Shown: positions 7,377 through 15,146 of the stretch, piece after piece | Numbering within the stretch: the stretch's first letter is position 1 | How the letters are laid out: every line of letters begins with the position of its first letter | NCBI RefSeq assembly: GCF_003387075.1 | Contig: NZ_QUMQ01000001.1 | Location: 5,766,001-5,830,000, forward strand | Origin: Asanoa ferruginea | GTDB lineage: Bacteria; Actinomycetota; Actinomycetes; Mycobacteriales; Micromonosporaceae | Direction: 5' to 3' | Length of the DNA: 64,000 bases | Translations under genes and position numbers: made by a program | The notes under the pieces: model-generated | The model's input: the letters and a program-made list of their open reading frames with translations, nothing else | The model's database searches: none | Told to the model about the DNA's origin: nothing

Positions 7377-8559
7377 CCGACGCGGGGCTCGACCTCGACC
7401 GGCTCGGCTTCGAAGCGGGCGCCCACATCCTGCTCGAACGCGCCCTGCGGGCCCTGCCGCCCGGTGGGCGACTGCGGGTCACCGGGCACGATCCGGCGCT
7501 GGCCGTGCACCTGCGCGGCTGGTGCCGGAGCCGGGGTCACGGGTTCGCCGTCGAGTCCGACGGCTGCGTGGTCTCGCTCGGCCAAGCCGCCGGCCTGCGG
7601 TGGATCGGCGCGCAACGGGCCGGCGGGCCGCGCCCAGACGGCATCGTCCGGCGGCCGCCGGCTCATTGGGGACTGGCGGCCCGTGGCGCGCTGGTCGAGG
7701 CCGGCGGGCCGACACCGCCCTGGTTCGACATCGCCGACCGCGACGTGGTCTGGGCCGACCTCGCGCCCCGGCTCTACGCGCACGCCGCGGCGGCACAGTG
7801 GGACCCGGCCGTCGCGGTCGACTGGTCGGCCGGCACCGACCTGCCCGCTGACATCGACGCGGCGGTCGTGCAGGTGATGACCTATCTCGTCGAGAACGAG
7901 CAGGCCGCCCTGGTCATCCCGGCCAGGCTGCTGGCCCGGATCCACCCGCACTTCCGCGAGGTGCAGCAGTTGCTCGCCGTGCAGGCGGCCGACGAGGCCC
8001 GGCACATCGAGGTCTTCACCCGGCGGGCGTTGCTGTCCGGCACCGAGCTGGGCACTTCGTCGGCGGGTGGGCGGGCATCGCTGACCAGCCTGCTCGCCGA
8101 GACCGACTTCTCGTTGGCGTCGTTCCTGCTCTCGGTCCTCGGCGAGGGCAGCTTCCTGGCGCTGCTCGGCTTTCTCGACGAGCACGCGCCGGACCCGGTC
8201 ACCCGCCAGGTCACCCGGTTGGCCCGGGTCGACGAGGCCCGCCACGTCGCCTTCGGGGTCGCCCACCTCGAGCACCAGGCGGCGCTGGACCCGACGCTGC
8301 GCGGTCGGCTGCGGGCCGCGGTCGAACGCCGCCACGACGCCCTGGTCGACACCGCCGGCCTCAACGCCGACGTCTTCGACGCCCTCGTCGTGCTCGCGGC
8401 AGGGGAGTGGACCGCGGCCGGGTCGCCCGCGGTTACCGCGCCGTGCAACGACTCCAGGCGGCGATGGACGACGGCCGCCGGCAGCGCCTCGAGCGGCTCG
8501 GCTTCCCGGCCGACGAGGCGGCGGAGCTGTCCGCACTGCACACCCGCAACTTCATGTGA
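7373..8559 (+). pseudogene. TusA-like domain fused to a ferritin-like diiron protein, one-base frameshift near the 3' end
   Basis: Starts at ATG 7373 (ATGA overlap). Residues about 8-70 align with TusA: LDRLG, then ALPPGGRLRVTGHDPA, then GWCRSRGHGF and the final beta strand. However, the LRCPEP motif reads FEAGAH, so the sulphur-carrying Cys is missing. Residues about 155-350 form a ferritin-like four-helix diiron bundle with Glu in ENEQAALV, EARH in ADEARHIEVF, Glu in LGEGSF and EARH in VDEARHVAFG. The reading frame leaves the conserved C-terminus at a GGG run (8420-8422). Adding one G restores VARGYRAVQ through to the terminal HTRNFM and a TGA at 8557. As written, the frame continues about 25 codons past that TGA, to 8635, with unrelated residues. 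Sequence error and real mutation are both possible. An oxidoreductase role is inferred. Confidence 0.7.
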
Positions 8560-8644
8560 CCAAGATCCGCCACTTCATGCGGTGTACGGCCGGTCCAGCG
8601 TCTCTTATGGTCTGGAGTTGCGGGGCTTAGCGTGAGGGGTCGAA

Positions 8645-9616
8645 GTGTCCAGTGAGGACGATCGCCTGGTCAAGTCCTACACCTATCTGCGCACCGCGAT
8701 GGTCGCTCTGCTGGTCGGCCTGGCGGTCGCGGTGTTCTGGCAGACGGCGCGTCAACACTGGCACCTGCTCGGCTCGGTGAGCGCCTACTACTACACCGCG
8801 GCGCAGACCATCTTCGTCGGCGCGCTCATCGGTCTGGGCGCTTGCATGATCGCTCTCAAAGGGACCCGACGGAGCGAGGAGATCCTGCTCAACCTCGGCG
8901 GCGTGTTCGCGGCCGTGGTCGCGGTCGTTCCCACGGCGCGCAGCGAAGACTATCGCCGGGCGCTGGTCGTCTGCCGTCAGGCCGACGTCGCGGTCCTCAA
9001 CGAACAGACCGCGAACCCAGACTGCGACGCGGTCTGGCCGCTGGCCGACGCCGCTCGGGCGAGCGTCGAGAACGGCATCGCCGCCCTGCTGGTCGTGGGA
9101 GCCTTGGCGCTCGTCGCCACGCTGTTCTTCGCGGCCCGGGACGGGTCGACCGACAAGCCCTTCTGGTGGGGCTTCGGCGCGGCGGTGCTCCTCTGGGTGG
9201 CCGGCCTGATCGCAATGCTGACCAGCCTCACCGCGCTCATCGACAACGCGCACTATCTGGCCGCCCTCGGCCTGTTCGCCTGCATCCTCGGCGTCGTGCT
9301 CGTCAACGCGCGCCGATTCCGCGACGAGCCGCCCACCCAGGGAAAGCGGCCGTCGTCGGCATCGGCAGCCCTCCAGAACGTGACCGCCAACGCGAAGCGA
9401 CACCGCTACAACGTCATCGCGCTGGCGATGCTGGTCGTCACGCCCGTCCTGGCGGTGCTGTGGCTGACCGACCAGATGAGCCTCTTCTGGCTCGAGATCT
9501 TCGTGGCCGCCATCTTCATCGTCTTCTGGATGGTGCAGACCGTCGAGATGCTGCCACCGCGCGGCGCCGCGACGATCCGGGCCCAGCAACCCGACCGGGC
9601 CGTCGTCGGGAAATAA
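8645..9616 (+). CDS. Multi-pass membrane protein of unknown function
   Basis: 323 residues from GTG 8645, with GAGGGG 5 to 6 bases upstream. Seven to eight hydrophobic segments are visible, including MVALLVGLAVAVFW, IFVGALIGLGACMIAL, a C-terminal NVIALAMLVVTPVLAVLW and the next segment. The loop between early segments carries the Cys pair CRQ...DCDAVW, which could form a disulphide outside. The sequence GSVSAYYYTAAQTIFVGAL is a recognisable conserved stretch of an uncharacterised actinobacterial membrane family. No transporter or enzyme motif was seen. It stands alone on the plus strand between the diiron operon and the convergent TauE/SafE gene. Confidence 0.65.
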   Translation: MSSEDDRLVKSYTYLRTAMVALLVGLAVAVFWQTARQHWHLLGSVSAYYYTAAQTIFVGALIGLGACMIALKGTRRSEEILLNLGGVFAAVVAVVPTARSEDYRRALVVCRQADVAVLNEQTANPDCDAVWPLADAARASVENGIAALLVVGALALVATLFFAARDGSTDKPFWWGFGAAVLLWVAGLIAMLTSLTALIDNAHYLAALGLFACILGVVLVNARRFRDEPPTQGKRPSSASAALQNVTANAKRHRYNVIALAMLVVTPVLAVLWLTDQMSLFWLEIFVAAIFIVFWMVQTVEMLPPRGAATIRAQQPDRAVVGK

Positions 9617-9621
9617 CCGGA

Positions 9622-10341
9622 TCAGGCGATCCCGGTCAGGAACAGCAGGGCGGCGGCGATCAGGCCGGCCTCGACGAGGATGACGAAGACCCGGTCGCTG
9701 ATCCGGGCGACCACCTTCTTGCCCGCCCACGCGCCGGCCAGCGTTGCCGGGGTCAGCGCCGCGCCCAACAGCAGCACCCGGCCGGTGAGCAGGTTCGCCG
9801 TGCCGTACGCGCCGATCTTCGCCGCGTGCATGAGCAGCGCGCACGCCGCCTCGGTGCCGATGAACACCGCGCGGGTGAGGCCCTTGGCCAGGAAGAAGGG
9901 TGCGGTCAGCGGGCCGACCGAGCCCAGCAGGGCCGAGCCGAGCCCGGAGGCGGCGCCCACGGCGATGAACGCGTTGTCCGACGGAGGTTTGGGCTGCCGG
10001 CGCAGGTGCCGCCAGAGCACGACGGCGATCAGGAAGACCCCGAGCAACCGTTTGAGCGGCTCCAGCGGGGCGTGGGCGAGCAGCAGCCCGCCGACGATCG
10101 CCAACGGGACGGCGCCGACGCTGAACCGGGCGATGAGGTGCCAGCGCAGGTGCTCGCGGTTGAACCAGACCCGGCCGCCGTTGCTGGCGATCTGGGTGAG
10201 GGTGAGCACCGGCACCGCCACCCGCAGGCCGAAGATGGCGGTGAACACCGGCAGCAGCAGCGCACCGCCGCCGAACCCGGCCACGGCCGACAGCAACGCC
10301 AGCAGGAACGCGGCCACCGTGGAGATGGCCAGCGCCGCCAT
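9622..10341 (-). CDS. TSUP (TauE/SafE) family membrane transporter
   Basis: A 239-residue polytopic membrane protein of the TauE/SafE family, which includes exporters of sulphite, sulphoacetate and related organosulphur anions. The N-terminal AGFGGGALLLPVF is the hallmark glycine-rich motif, repeated more weakly in the second half (ASGLGSALLGSVGPLTAPFFL). Its ATG at 10341 overlaps the TGA of the upstream TetR gene (TGATG), so the two are coupled. The substrate is not shown. Proximity to the possibly sulphur-related operon at 5392-8559 may be coincidental. Confidence 0.85.
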   Translation of the reverse strand: MAALAISTVAAFLLALLSAVAGFGGGALLLPVFTAIFGLRVAVPVLTLTQIASNGGRVWFNREHLRWHLIARFSVGAVPLAIVGGLLLAHAPLEPLKRLLGVFLIAVVLWRHLRRQPKPPSDNAFIAVGAASGLGSALLGSVGPLTAPFFLAKGLTRAVFIGTEAACALLMHAAKIGAYGTANLLTGRVLLLGAALTPATLAGAWAGKKVVARISDRVFVILVEAGLIAAALLFLTGIA

Positions 10342-10904
10342 CAGAGCACGGCGTCCCGGATCGCGGTGACCGCCGCGACCACGACGGCGCGGTGGGCCTG
10401 CTGGCGCTTGTCGGTGTCTTCGCCGCCGACCGCGCGCAGTTCCGCGGGCACGCTGACCCAGGTGCTGGCGATGGCGATCACGATCTCCAGCACATCGATC
10501 GCGGTGGCGTCGTCGGGCAGGCCGGTCGCGGCCCGCAACTCCTGGGCCTTGGACAGGTGGGACTCGACCCAGCCGGGCCCGGTGTCGTTGCGCTCCAGGG
10601 CCCGCCAGTTGGTCAGGCGCAGCAACTCGGGGGTGGCGTTGAGGGCGTCGAACATCGCACCGGCATACCCGGGCAGGTCATCGGGGTCGAAGGGGACCGT
10701 GTCCGACAGCACGCTGAGCCGCTCGGTCAGCACCGCGTCGAAGAGGTTCTCCTTCGAGCCGTAGTAGGCGTAGATCGCCTGCTTGTTGGCCCGCGCGGCG
10801 GCCGCGATGCGGTCGACCCGGGCGCCGGCCAGGCCGCGTTCCGAGAACTCCCGGTAGGCCGCCTCGAGCAGGCGGGCCCGGGTGGCGGCCGAGTCGTAGG
10901 ACAT
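10341..10904 (-). CDS. TetR family transcriptional regulator
   Basis: A 187-residue repressor-type protein. Residues 7-52 form the TetR DNA-binding domain, with RARLLEAAYREFSERG, the recognition region DRIAAAARANKQAIYAYYGSK and NLFDAVL following. The C-terminal ligand domain resembles TetR_C subfamilies with a conserved LTNWRALE segment. It is coupled to the TauE/SafE gene and diverges from the aldo/keto reductase at 11015. Two AACC-N-GGTT palindromes lie in the shared region, so it probably controls itself, the transporter and the reductase. Confidence 0.88.
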   Translation of the reverse strand: MSYDSAATRARLLEAAYREFSERGLAGARVDRIAAAARANKQAIYAYYGSKENLFDAVLTERLSVLSDTVPFDPDDLPGYAGAMFDALNATPELLRLTNWRALERNDTGPGWVESHLSKAQELRAATGLPDDATAIDVLEIVIAIASTWVSVPAELRAVGGEDTDKRQQAHRAVVVAAVTAIRDAVL

Positions 10905-10923
10905 GGACCGAGGCTAACAATTC

Positions 10924-10935
10924 AACCGTTTGGTT
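10924..10935. promoter_or_regulatory. Palindromic operator candidate, site 1 (TetR / aldo-keto reductase)
   Basis: AACCGTTTGGTT has matching arms AACC/GGTT and lies 20 bases upstream of the TetR start. It resembles site 2 at 10965-10980. Confidence 0.5.
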
Positions 10936-10964
10936 TCCATGCTGAGGCGCAGGTCACCGAATGA

Positions 10965-10980
10965 AACCAACTAGATGGTT
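10965..10980. promoter_or_regulatory. Palindromic operator candidate, site 2 (TetR / aldo-keto reductase)
   Basis: AACCAACTAGATGGTT has perfect 5-base arms (AACCA/TGGTT) around a 6-base centre and lies 35 bases before the reductase start. Together with site 1 it is the likely target of the divergent TetR protein. Confidence 0.5.
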
Positions 10981-11014
10981 GCATTCGCCGCCGGGCCTGC
11001 TTAGCGTGAGAACC

Positions 11015-12064
11015 ATGAACCTGACCGATTTTCGTACGCTCGGCCGCACCGGCCTGCGGGTCAGCCCCCTGGCCCTGGGCACGATGACCTTCGGCGACGC
11101 GTCCTGGGGCGCCGATGACGACACGTCCAACGAGATCCTGTCGCGCTACCTGGACGCGGGCGGCAACCTGGTCGACACCGCCAACGCCTACATGGGCGGC
11201 CGCGCCGAGGAAGTGCTCGGCAACTACCTCGGCAAGCGCCCGGGCCTGCGCGACCGGTTGGTCATCTCCACCAAGTTCGCGCTGAGCATGGACCCGGCCG
11301 ACCCCAACAACGGCGGCACCGGCCGCAAGGCGATCCGCCGGCGCGTCGAAGAGTCGCTGGGTCGCCTCGGCACCGACTATCTCGACCTCTACTGGCAGCA
11401 CAACTGGGACCCGCACACGCCGCTCGAGGAAACAATCTCCACATTGGACGATCTGGTCCGTGAAGGCAAGGTGCGCTACATCGGCCTGTCCGACACGCCC
11501 GCGTGGGCCGTGGCCCGGATGGCCACCCTCGCGCAATGGCGCGGCTGGAGCCCGGTCGCCGCGATCCAGGTCGAATACAACCTGCTGGAGCGTACGTCCG
11601 AGGGTGAGCTCTTCGGTGTCGCCCGCGAGCTCGGCCTCGGCGTCATGCCCTGGAGCCCGCTGGCCAACGGCATGCTGACCGGGAAATACACCCGCGACAA
11701 CCAGAGCCCCGATGGCGCCGGCCGCGGGATGTTCGTCGGCCGCCACCTCCACGAGCGCACCTTCCAGGTGCTCGACGCGCTCGGCCGGATCGCCGACAGC
11801 CTCGGCACGACCCGGGCGGCCGCGGCGCTGGCCTGGGTCCGCCAGCAGCCGCTGGTCAGCGCCACGATCCTCGGCGCCCGCAGCCTGCGCCAGCTCGAGG
11901 CCAACCTGGCCTCGCTCGACGTCGACCTGGCGCCGGAACACCTGGCCGAACTCGACCGCTTGACCGCGCCGGACCTCAACTTCCCGGCCACGTTCCTGAA
12001 GACCATCGGTTTCCCGGCACAGCAGGGCAACACCACGATCAATGGGGTACGCGCGAGCGCCTGA
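11015..12064 (+). CDS. Aldo/keto reductase
   Basis: A 349-residue NADPH-dependent oxidoreductase of the aldo/keto reductase superfamily (YghZ/Tas-like group). The (beta/alpha)8 barrel begins with LGRTGLRVSPLALGTMTFG. The catalytic tetrad is visible as Asp in VDTANAY, Tyr in the same motif, Lys in ISTKFAL and His in YWQHNWDPH. The C-terminal AILGARSLRQLEANL carries the phosphate-binding residues of the cofactor site. ATG 11015 is chosen because the barrel starts there; the ribosome-binding site is weak. It is transcribed away from a TetR gene through two palindromes, which suggests substrate- or stress-induced expression. Confidence 0.9.
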   Translation: MNLTDFRTLGRTGLRVSPLALGTMTFGDASWGADDDTSNEILSRYLDAGGNLVDTANAYMGGRAEEVLGNYLGKRPGLRDRLVISTKFALSMDPADPNNGGTGRKAIRRRVEESLGRLGTDYLDLYWQHNWDPHTPLEETISTLDDLVREGKVRYIGLSDTPAWAVARMATLAQWRGWSPVAAIQVEYNLLERTSEGELFGVARELGLGVMPWSPLANGMLTGKYTRDNQSPDGAGRGMFVGRHLHERTFQVLDALGRIADSLGTTRAAAALAWVRQQPLVSATILGARSLRQLEANLASLDVDLAPEHLAELDRLTAPDLNFPATFLKTIGFPAQQGNTTINGVRASA

Positions 12065-12067
12065 CGG

Positions 12068-12658
12068 TCAACCGATCGCCGCCGGCCTGGTGCCGATGAA
12101 GGCGTCGGCGAGCCGGGCTACGCCGTATTCGAAGGCCACGTCGAGGTCGCCGCCGAGGTTGAAGGCACCGGCCAACTCCATGCTGAGGAACCCGTTGGCC
12201 CAGGCGGTGATCGTGCGGGCGGCCTCCAGCGCGTGTTCCGGCCCGGCGAGGTCGGCGGCGATCCGCAGCAGGGGAGCGGCGGCGAGCGCGAACGAGGCCT
12301 GATCGGGCTTGGCCGTGTCGGGACCCCAGTCGAAGATCAACCGGTAGCCGACCGGATGCGCGTGCGCGAACGCGCGGAACGCCCGGGCCAGCTCGGTCAG
12401 GTCCTTGCGGGGATCGGTGCCGGTCAAGATCGCCTCGAGCCGCGCAGCCAGGTCGGCAACGGTGGCCTCGGCGACCAGCCCGATCAGGTCGCCGCGGCTG
12501 CGCACCCGCTTGTAGAGCGACGGCGCCCGCACACCGACCCGGTCGGCGACCGCCTGCATCGTCAGCCCGGCCATGCCGGCCGACTCCAGAATCTCGCGGG
12601 CGGCCTCGACGATCTGTGCGAGCGAGGTCCGATCGGGCGTCGGCATCCCATCCTCCAT
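12068..12658 (-). CDS. TetR family regulator with WHG-type C-terminal domain
   Basis: 196 residues. The N-terminal helix-turn-helix covers about residues 10-58 (SLAQIVEAAREILESAG, then TMQAVADRVGVRAPSLYKRV). The C-terminal half matches the TetR_C WHG type (RAFRAFAHAHPVGYRLIF, TITAWANGFLSMELAGAFNLGG). It diverges from the metallo-beta-lactamase-fold gene at 12766, with a long perfect palindrome between them, and converges on the aldo/keto reductase. It probably represses itself and the neighbouring hydrolase; the inducer is unknown. Confidence 0.88.
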   Translation of the reverse strand: MEDGMPTPDRTSLAQIVEAAREILESAGMAGLTMQAVADRVGVRAPSLYKRVRSRGDLIGLVAEATVADLAARLEAILTGTDPRKDLTELARAFRAFAHAHPVGYRLIFDWGPDTAKPDQASFALAAAPLLRIAADLAGPEHALEAARTITAWANGFLSMELAGAFNLGGDLDVAFEYGVARLADAFIGTRPAAIG

Positions 12659-12683
12659 CCATCGAGACGCGGCTCACGTCACG

Positions 12684-12713
12684 ATAGCTATTGCCAATAG
12701 CCATGATGGCTAT
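12684..12713. promoter_or_regulatory. Overlapping palindromes, probable TetR operator
   Basis: ATAGCCATGATGGCTAT at 12697-12713 is a perfect 8-base inverted repeat around one central base. The self-complementary ATAGCTAT at 12684-12691 precedes it. The pair lies between the divergent TetR (start 12658) and hydrolase (start 12766) genes. Confidence 0.65.
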
Positions 12714-12765
12714 GTACCGTAGCCATCGTAGACGACGACGGCTTTCCCGTGGAGAGGGCAACATC

Positions 12766-13494
12766 ATGAAGCTCGGACCGCACCTGCACCGCATCGGCAA
12801 CGACATCGTGGCGGTCTACCTGATCGACACCGACGAGGGCGTGACCCTCGTCGATGCTGGGCTGGCCGGTCACTGGGGCGAGCTCACCACGGAACTCGCC
12901 GGCATGGGCAAGTCGCTGGGCGACATCCGTGGCGTGATCCTCACCCACGGCGACACCGACCACATCGGCTTCGCCGAGCGACTCCGGCGCGAGCAGGGCG
13001 TCCCGATCTACGTCCACGCCGCCGACGCCGCCCGCGCCCGCGGCGAGGAGAAGACCAAGCCGAGCTGGGGCAAGGTCAAGATCGGCGCGCTGAGCCAATT
13101 CCTCTGGTACGCGACCACGCACGGCGGCATGCGCACCACCTACCTCACCGACGTGGTCGAGATCCACGAGGGCCAGGTGCTCGACCTCCCCGGCGCGCCG
13201 GAGATCATCGGCCTCCCGGGCCACTCGCCGGGCAGCATCGCCGTCTACTCGCCGATCGCCGACGCGGTCTTCGTGGGCGACGGCCTGACCACCCGCCACG
13301 TGCTGACCGGCAAGGGCGGCCCGCAGCCGGCCCCGTTCACCGACGAGCCGCAGGAGGCGATCGCTTCGCTCCGCCGGCTCGAAAAGATCAACGCGACCTG
13401 GGTGCTGCCCGGCCACGGCACGCCCTGGAACGGCGGCGTCGCCGAGGCGATCCGCCAGGTCGACCTCGCCGCCTCGGCCGCCGGCAAGAAGTAG
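12766..13494 (+). CDS. Metallo-beta-lactamase-fold hydrolase
   Basis: 242 residues from ATG 12766 with GGAGAGGG upstream. It has the MBL fold: the metal motif LTHGDTDHIGF (HxDxDH, with Asp in place of the second His of HxHxDH, a known variant), the distal His in GLPGHSPGS, the bridging Asp in FVGDGLT, and the final His in LPGHGTPW. The family includes lactonases and thioesterases as well as many enzymes of unknown substrate. Control by the divergent TetR is inferred from the palindrome at 12697-12713. A strong hairpin follows the stop. Confidence 0.85.
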   Translation: MKLGPHLHRIGNDIVAVYLIDTDEGVTLVDAGLAGHWGELTTELAGMGKSLGDIRGVILTHGDTDHIGFAERLRREQGVPIYVHAADAARARGEEKTKPSWGKVKIGALSQFLWYATTHGGMRTTYLTDVVEIHEGQVLDLPGAPEIIGLPGHSPGSIAVYSPIADAVFVGDGLTTRHVLTGKGGPQPAPFTDEPQEAIASLRRLEKINATWVLPGHGTPWNGGVAEAIRQVDLAASAAGKK

Positions 13495-13497
13495 TCC

Positions 13498-13545
13498 GTG
13501 AGCCGGTCGACGACGCGGCCGCAGCCGCCTCGTCGACCGGCTCAC
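13498..13545 (+). terminator. Long hairpin after the MBL gene
   Basis: Arms GTGAGCCGGTCGACGA and TCGTCGACCGGCTCAC pair perfectly over 16 bases. An inner GCGGC/GCCGC stem adds to the structure. There is no U-tract, which is common for actinobacterial terminators. It starts 3 bases after the MBL stop codon. Confidence 0.7.
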
Positions 13546-13793
13546 GTTCGTGCCGCGGGGGCGAGACGACGCGCGCTCATCGCGCCGCCGACGAGGACGT
13601 CGACCTAGCGTTCCGGTGCCATGGTGCGGGTGCCTCATATACCAAGCGACGATGAATTACCCGTCTCGGTCGGAAGCTCGTCATACCCACGGTTATCCCT
13701 GCGGCAGTGCAACCCGATCAAGCTCTCCCACGTCTGACGTGTGTAAAGCCGCTCGATCTGATGAGCGCGCCGGCGGGCCGGGGGGAAACCGCG
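13546..13793 (+). promoter_or_regulatory. Leader region of the O-antigen-ligase-like gene
   Basis: This 248-base stretch has no convincing gene. It holds the palindrome CACGTCTGACGTG (13729-13741, one central mismatch) and a GGGGGAAA ribosome-binding site at 13781-13788. I looked for cyclic-di-GMP and c-di-AMP riboswitch motifs and did not find them. The palindrome may be an operator. Confidence 0.3.
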
Positions 13794-15146
13794 ATGATCG
13801 ATGCACAGCCGTCCACTCTGGACGAGCGAGTCACTGGCCTGTCGGCGTCGTCAGCCGTGTTGCTCGCGGCGGTGGCGGCCGGCGTGCTCGCCCAGGGCGG
13901 GTTCTACCTCGGTGGCCGGCTGGTCGTTTGCGGCCTGGTCGCCGTTGCCGTGGTGATCGCCGCGACCACTGGGAGCCGGATCGACCGCCAGCTCGTGCCA
14001 TTGGCGGCGGCCGCCGCCGGGCTCGCGGTGTGGACGGTCGCGCGAGGGTTGACCGCGGGTGGTCACTGGCCGACGGTGCTCGGCACGGTCGGCACCCTGG
14101 CCGTCTTCGTCAGCGCGGCCGCGCTGACGGTGCGGGCCGACGCCGGGGAGCGCGAGACGCTGGTGCGGTGGCTCACCGGTGTGGGCGCGCTGGTCGCCGT
14201 GACCGGGTGGATCGGCGCGGCGTTCCGGGTGCCGATCTGGGCGGTCGCTGTCGAAGGCCGGCTGTGGCGAGCGTCGTCGACGCTGACCTACCCCAACGCC
14301 GCGGCCGCGGTGTTGGGCGGGCTGGCCCTGCTGGCGCTCGCCTCGCTCGCGGCCCGGCCAGCCTCGACACCCCGCGCGCTGACCGCGTTCGTGCTCGTCA
14401 CCGGCCTCGGCGCGACGCAGAGCCGGGCCGGCCTGATCGCGTTCGCCGCCGGCCTGGCCGTGCTCTGCGGGCTGCTCCGCCGGTTCTTCGCCGGGCCGTT
14501 GCTCGGTGCCGCCGTCGCGGTCGGTGCGCTCCTGCCGACGACGGCTGTCGATGCCGAGCCCAGGCCGTGGGTCGCGGCCGCAGGACTGGTGGTCGGTGCG
14601 CTCATCGCGCTGGTCCGCCACCGCGGTGCGCTCGTCGCCGTCCTTGCCGCGCTGGTGACGGTGACGGCGCTGGCGCACGCGCACTGGAGCGCGGTCGTCG
14701 CCAACCGAGGCACCCTCGCTTCGTGGGGCCGGAGCCACGCGACCTCTGCCGCGCTCGACCTGGTGGCCGCGCATCCCTGGGTGGGCACCGGACCCGGGCT
14801 GGCGCGTTTCGTCTGGCTCGACGACGCCGGTGACGCGGTCATCGCGCGCTTCGTGCACAACGAATACCTACAGCTGACCGTCGAACTTGGCCTGGTCGGC
14901 ACCGCGCTGCTCGGCGTGCTGATCGCCGCCGCCGGGGCGATCGTCCTCCGCGCACGCGGCGGCTCGAGCCTGACGTGGGCCGGGAGCACCGCCGCGCTGG
15001 TCGGCTTCGCCGTGCACAGCGCCTTTGACTTCCTGTGGCAGCCGGCGGCACTGCCGCTGCTGGCCGGCCTGCTCATCGGACTGGCTGGTCAGACCGTCCG
15101 CAGTGAAGAGGTAGCACCATCCATCACAGGGGAGGAAGAAGAGTGA
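13794..15146 (+). CDS. O-antigen ligase-like polytopic membrane protein
   Basis: 450 residues from ATG 13794, chosen for the GGGGGAAA site 6 bases upstream. An in-frame ATG at 13761 lacks one. About ten to twelve membrane segments are visible. The Wzy_C/O-antigen ligase signature lies in the middle and C-terminal part: TYPNAAAAVLGGLALL, TQSRAGLIAFAAGLAVL, AAHPWVGTGPGLARF and the conserved HNEYLQLTVELGLVGTALL. The family ligates or polymerises cell-surface glycans. In an actinobacterium the acceptor is unknown and would not be lipid A. The stop overlaps the GTG of a small exported protein. Confidence 0.8.
   Translation: MIDAQPSTLDERVTGLSASSAVLLAAVAAGVLAQGGFYLGGRLVVCGLVAVAVVIAATTGSRIDRQLVPLAAAAAGLAVWTVARGLTAGGHWPTVLGTVGTLAVFVSAAALTVRADAGERETLVRWLTGVGALVAVTGWIGAAFRVPIWAVAVEGRLWRASSTLTYPNAAAAVLGGLALLALASLAARPASTPRALTAFVLVTGLGATQSRAGLIAFAAGLAVLCGLLRRFFAGPLLGAAVAVGALLPTTAVDAEPRPWVAAAGLVVGALIALVRHRGALVAVLAALVTVTALAHAHWSAVVANRGTLASWGRSHATSAALDLVAAHPWVGTGPGLARFVWLDDAGDAVIARFVHNEYLQLTVELGLVGTALLGVLIAAAGAIVLRARGGSSLTWAGSTAALVGFAVHSAFDFLWQPAALPLLAGLLIGLAGQTVRSEEVAPSITGEEEE

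Noticed and set aside
8560-8635. Continuation of the diiron gene to 8635
   Set aside because: The tail after the frameshift is low-complexity Ser/Arg-rich sequence unlike the family, and the restored frame ends properly at 8559.
13546-13793. Possible c-di-GMP or c-di-AMP riboswitch before the O-antigen-ligase-like gene
   Set aside because: The leader has a palindrome and GC-rich blocks, but the conserved GEMM and ydaO core motifs are not present.
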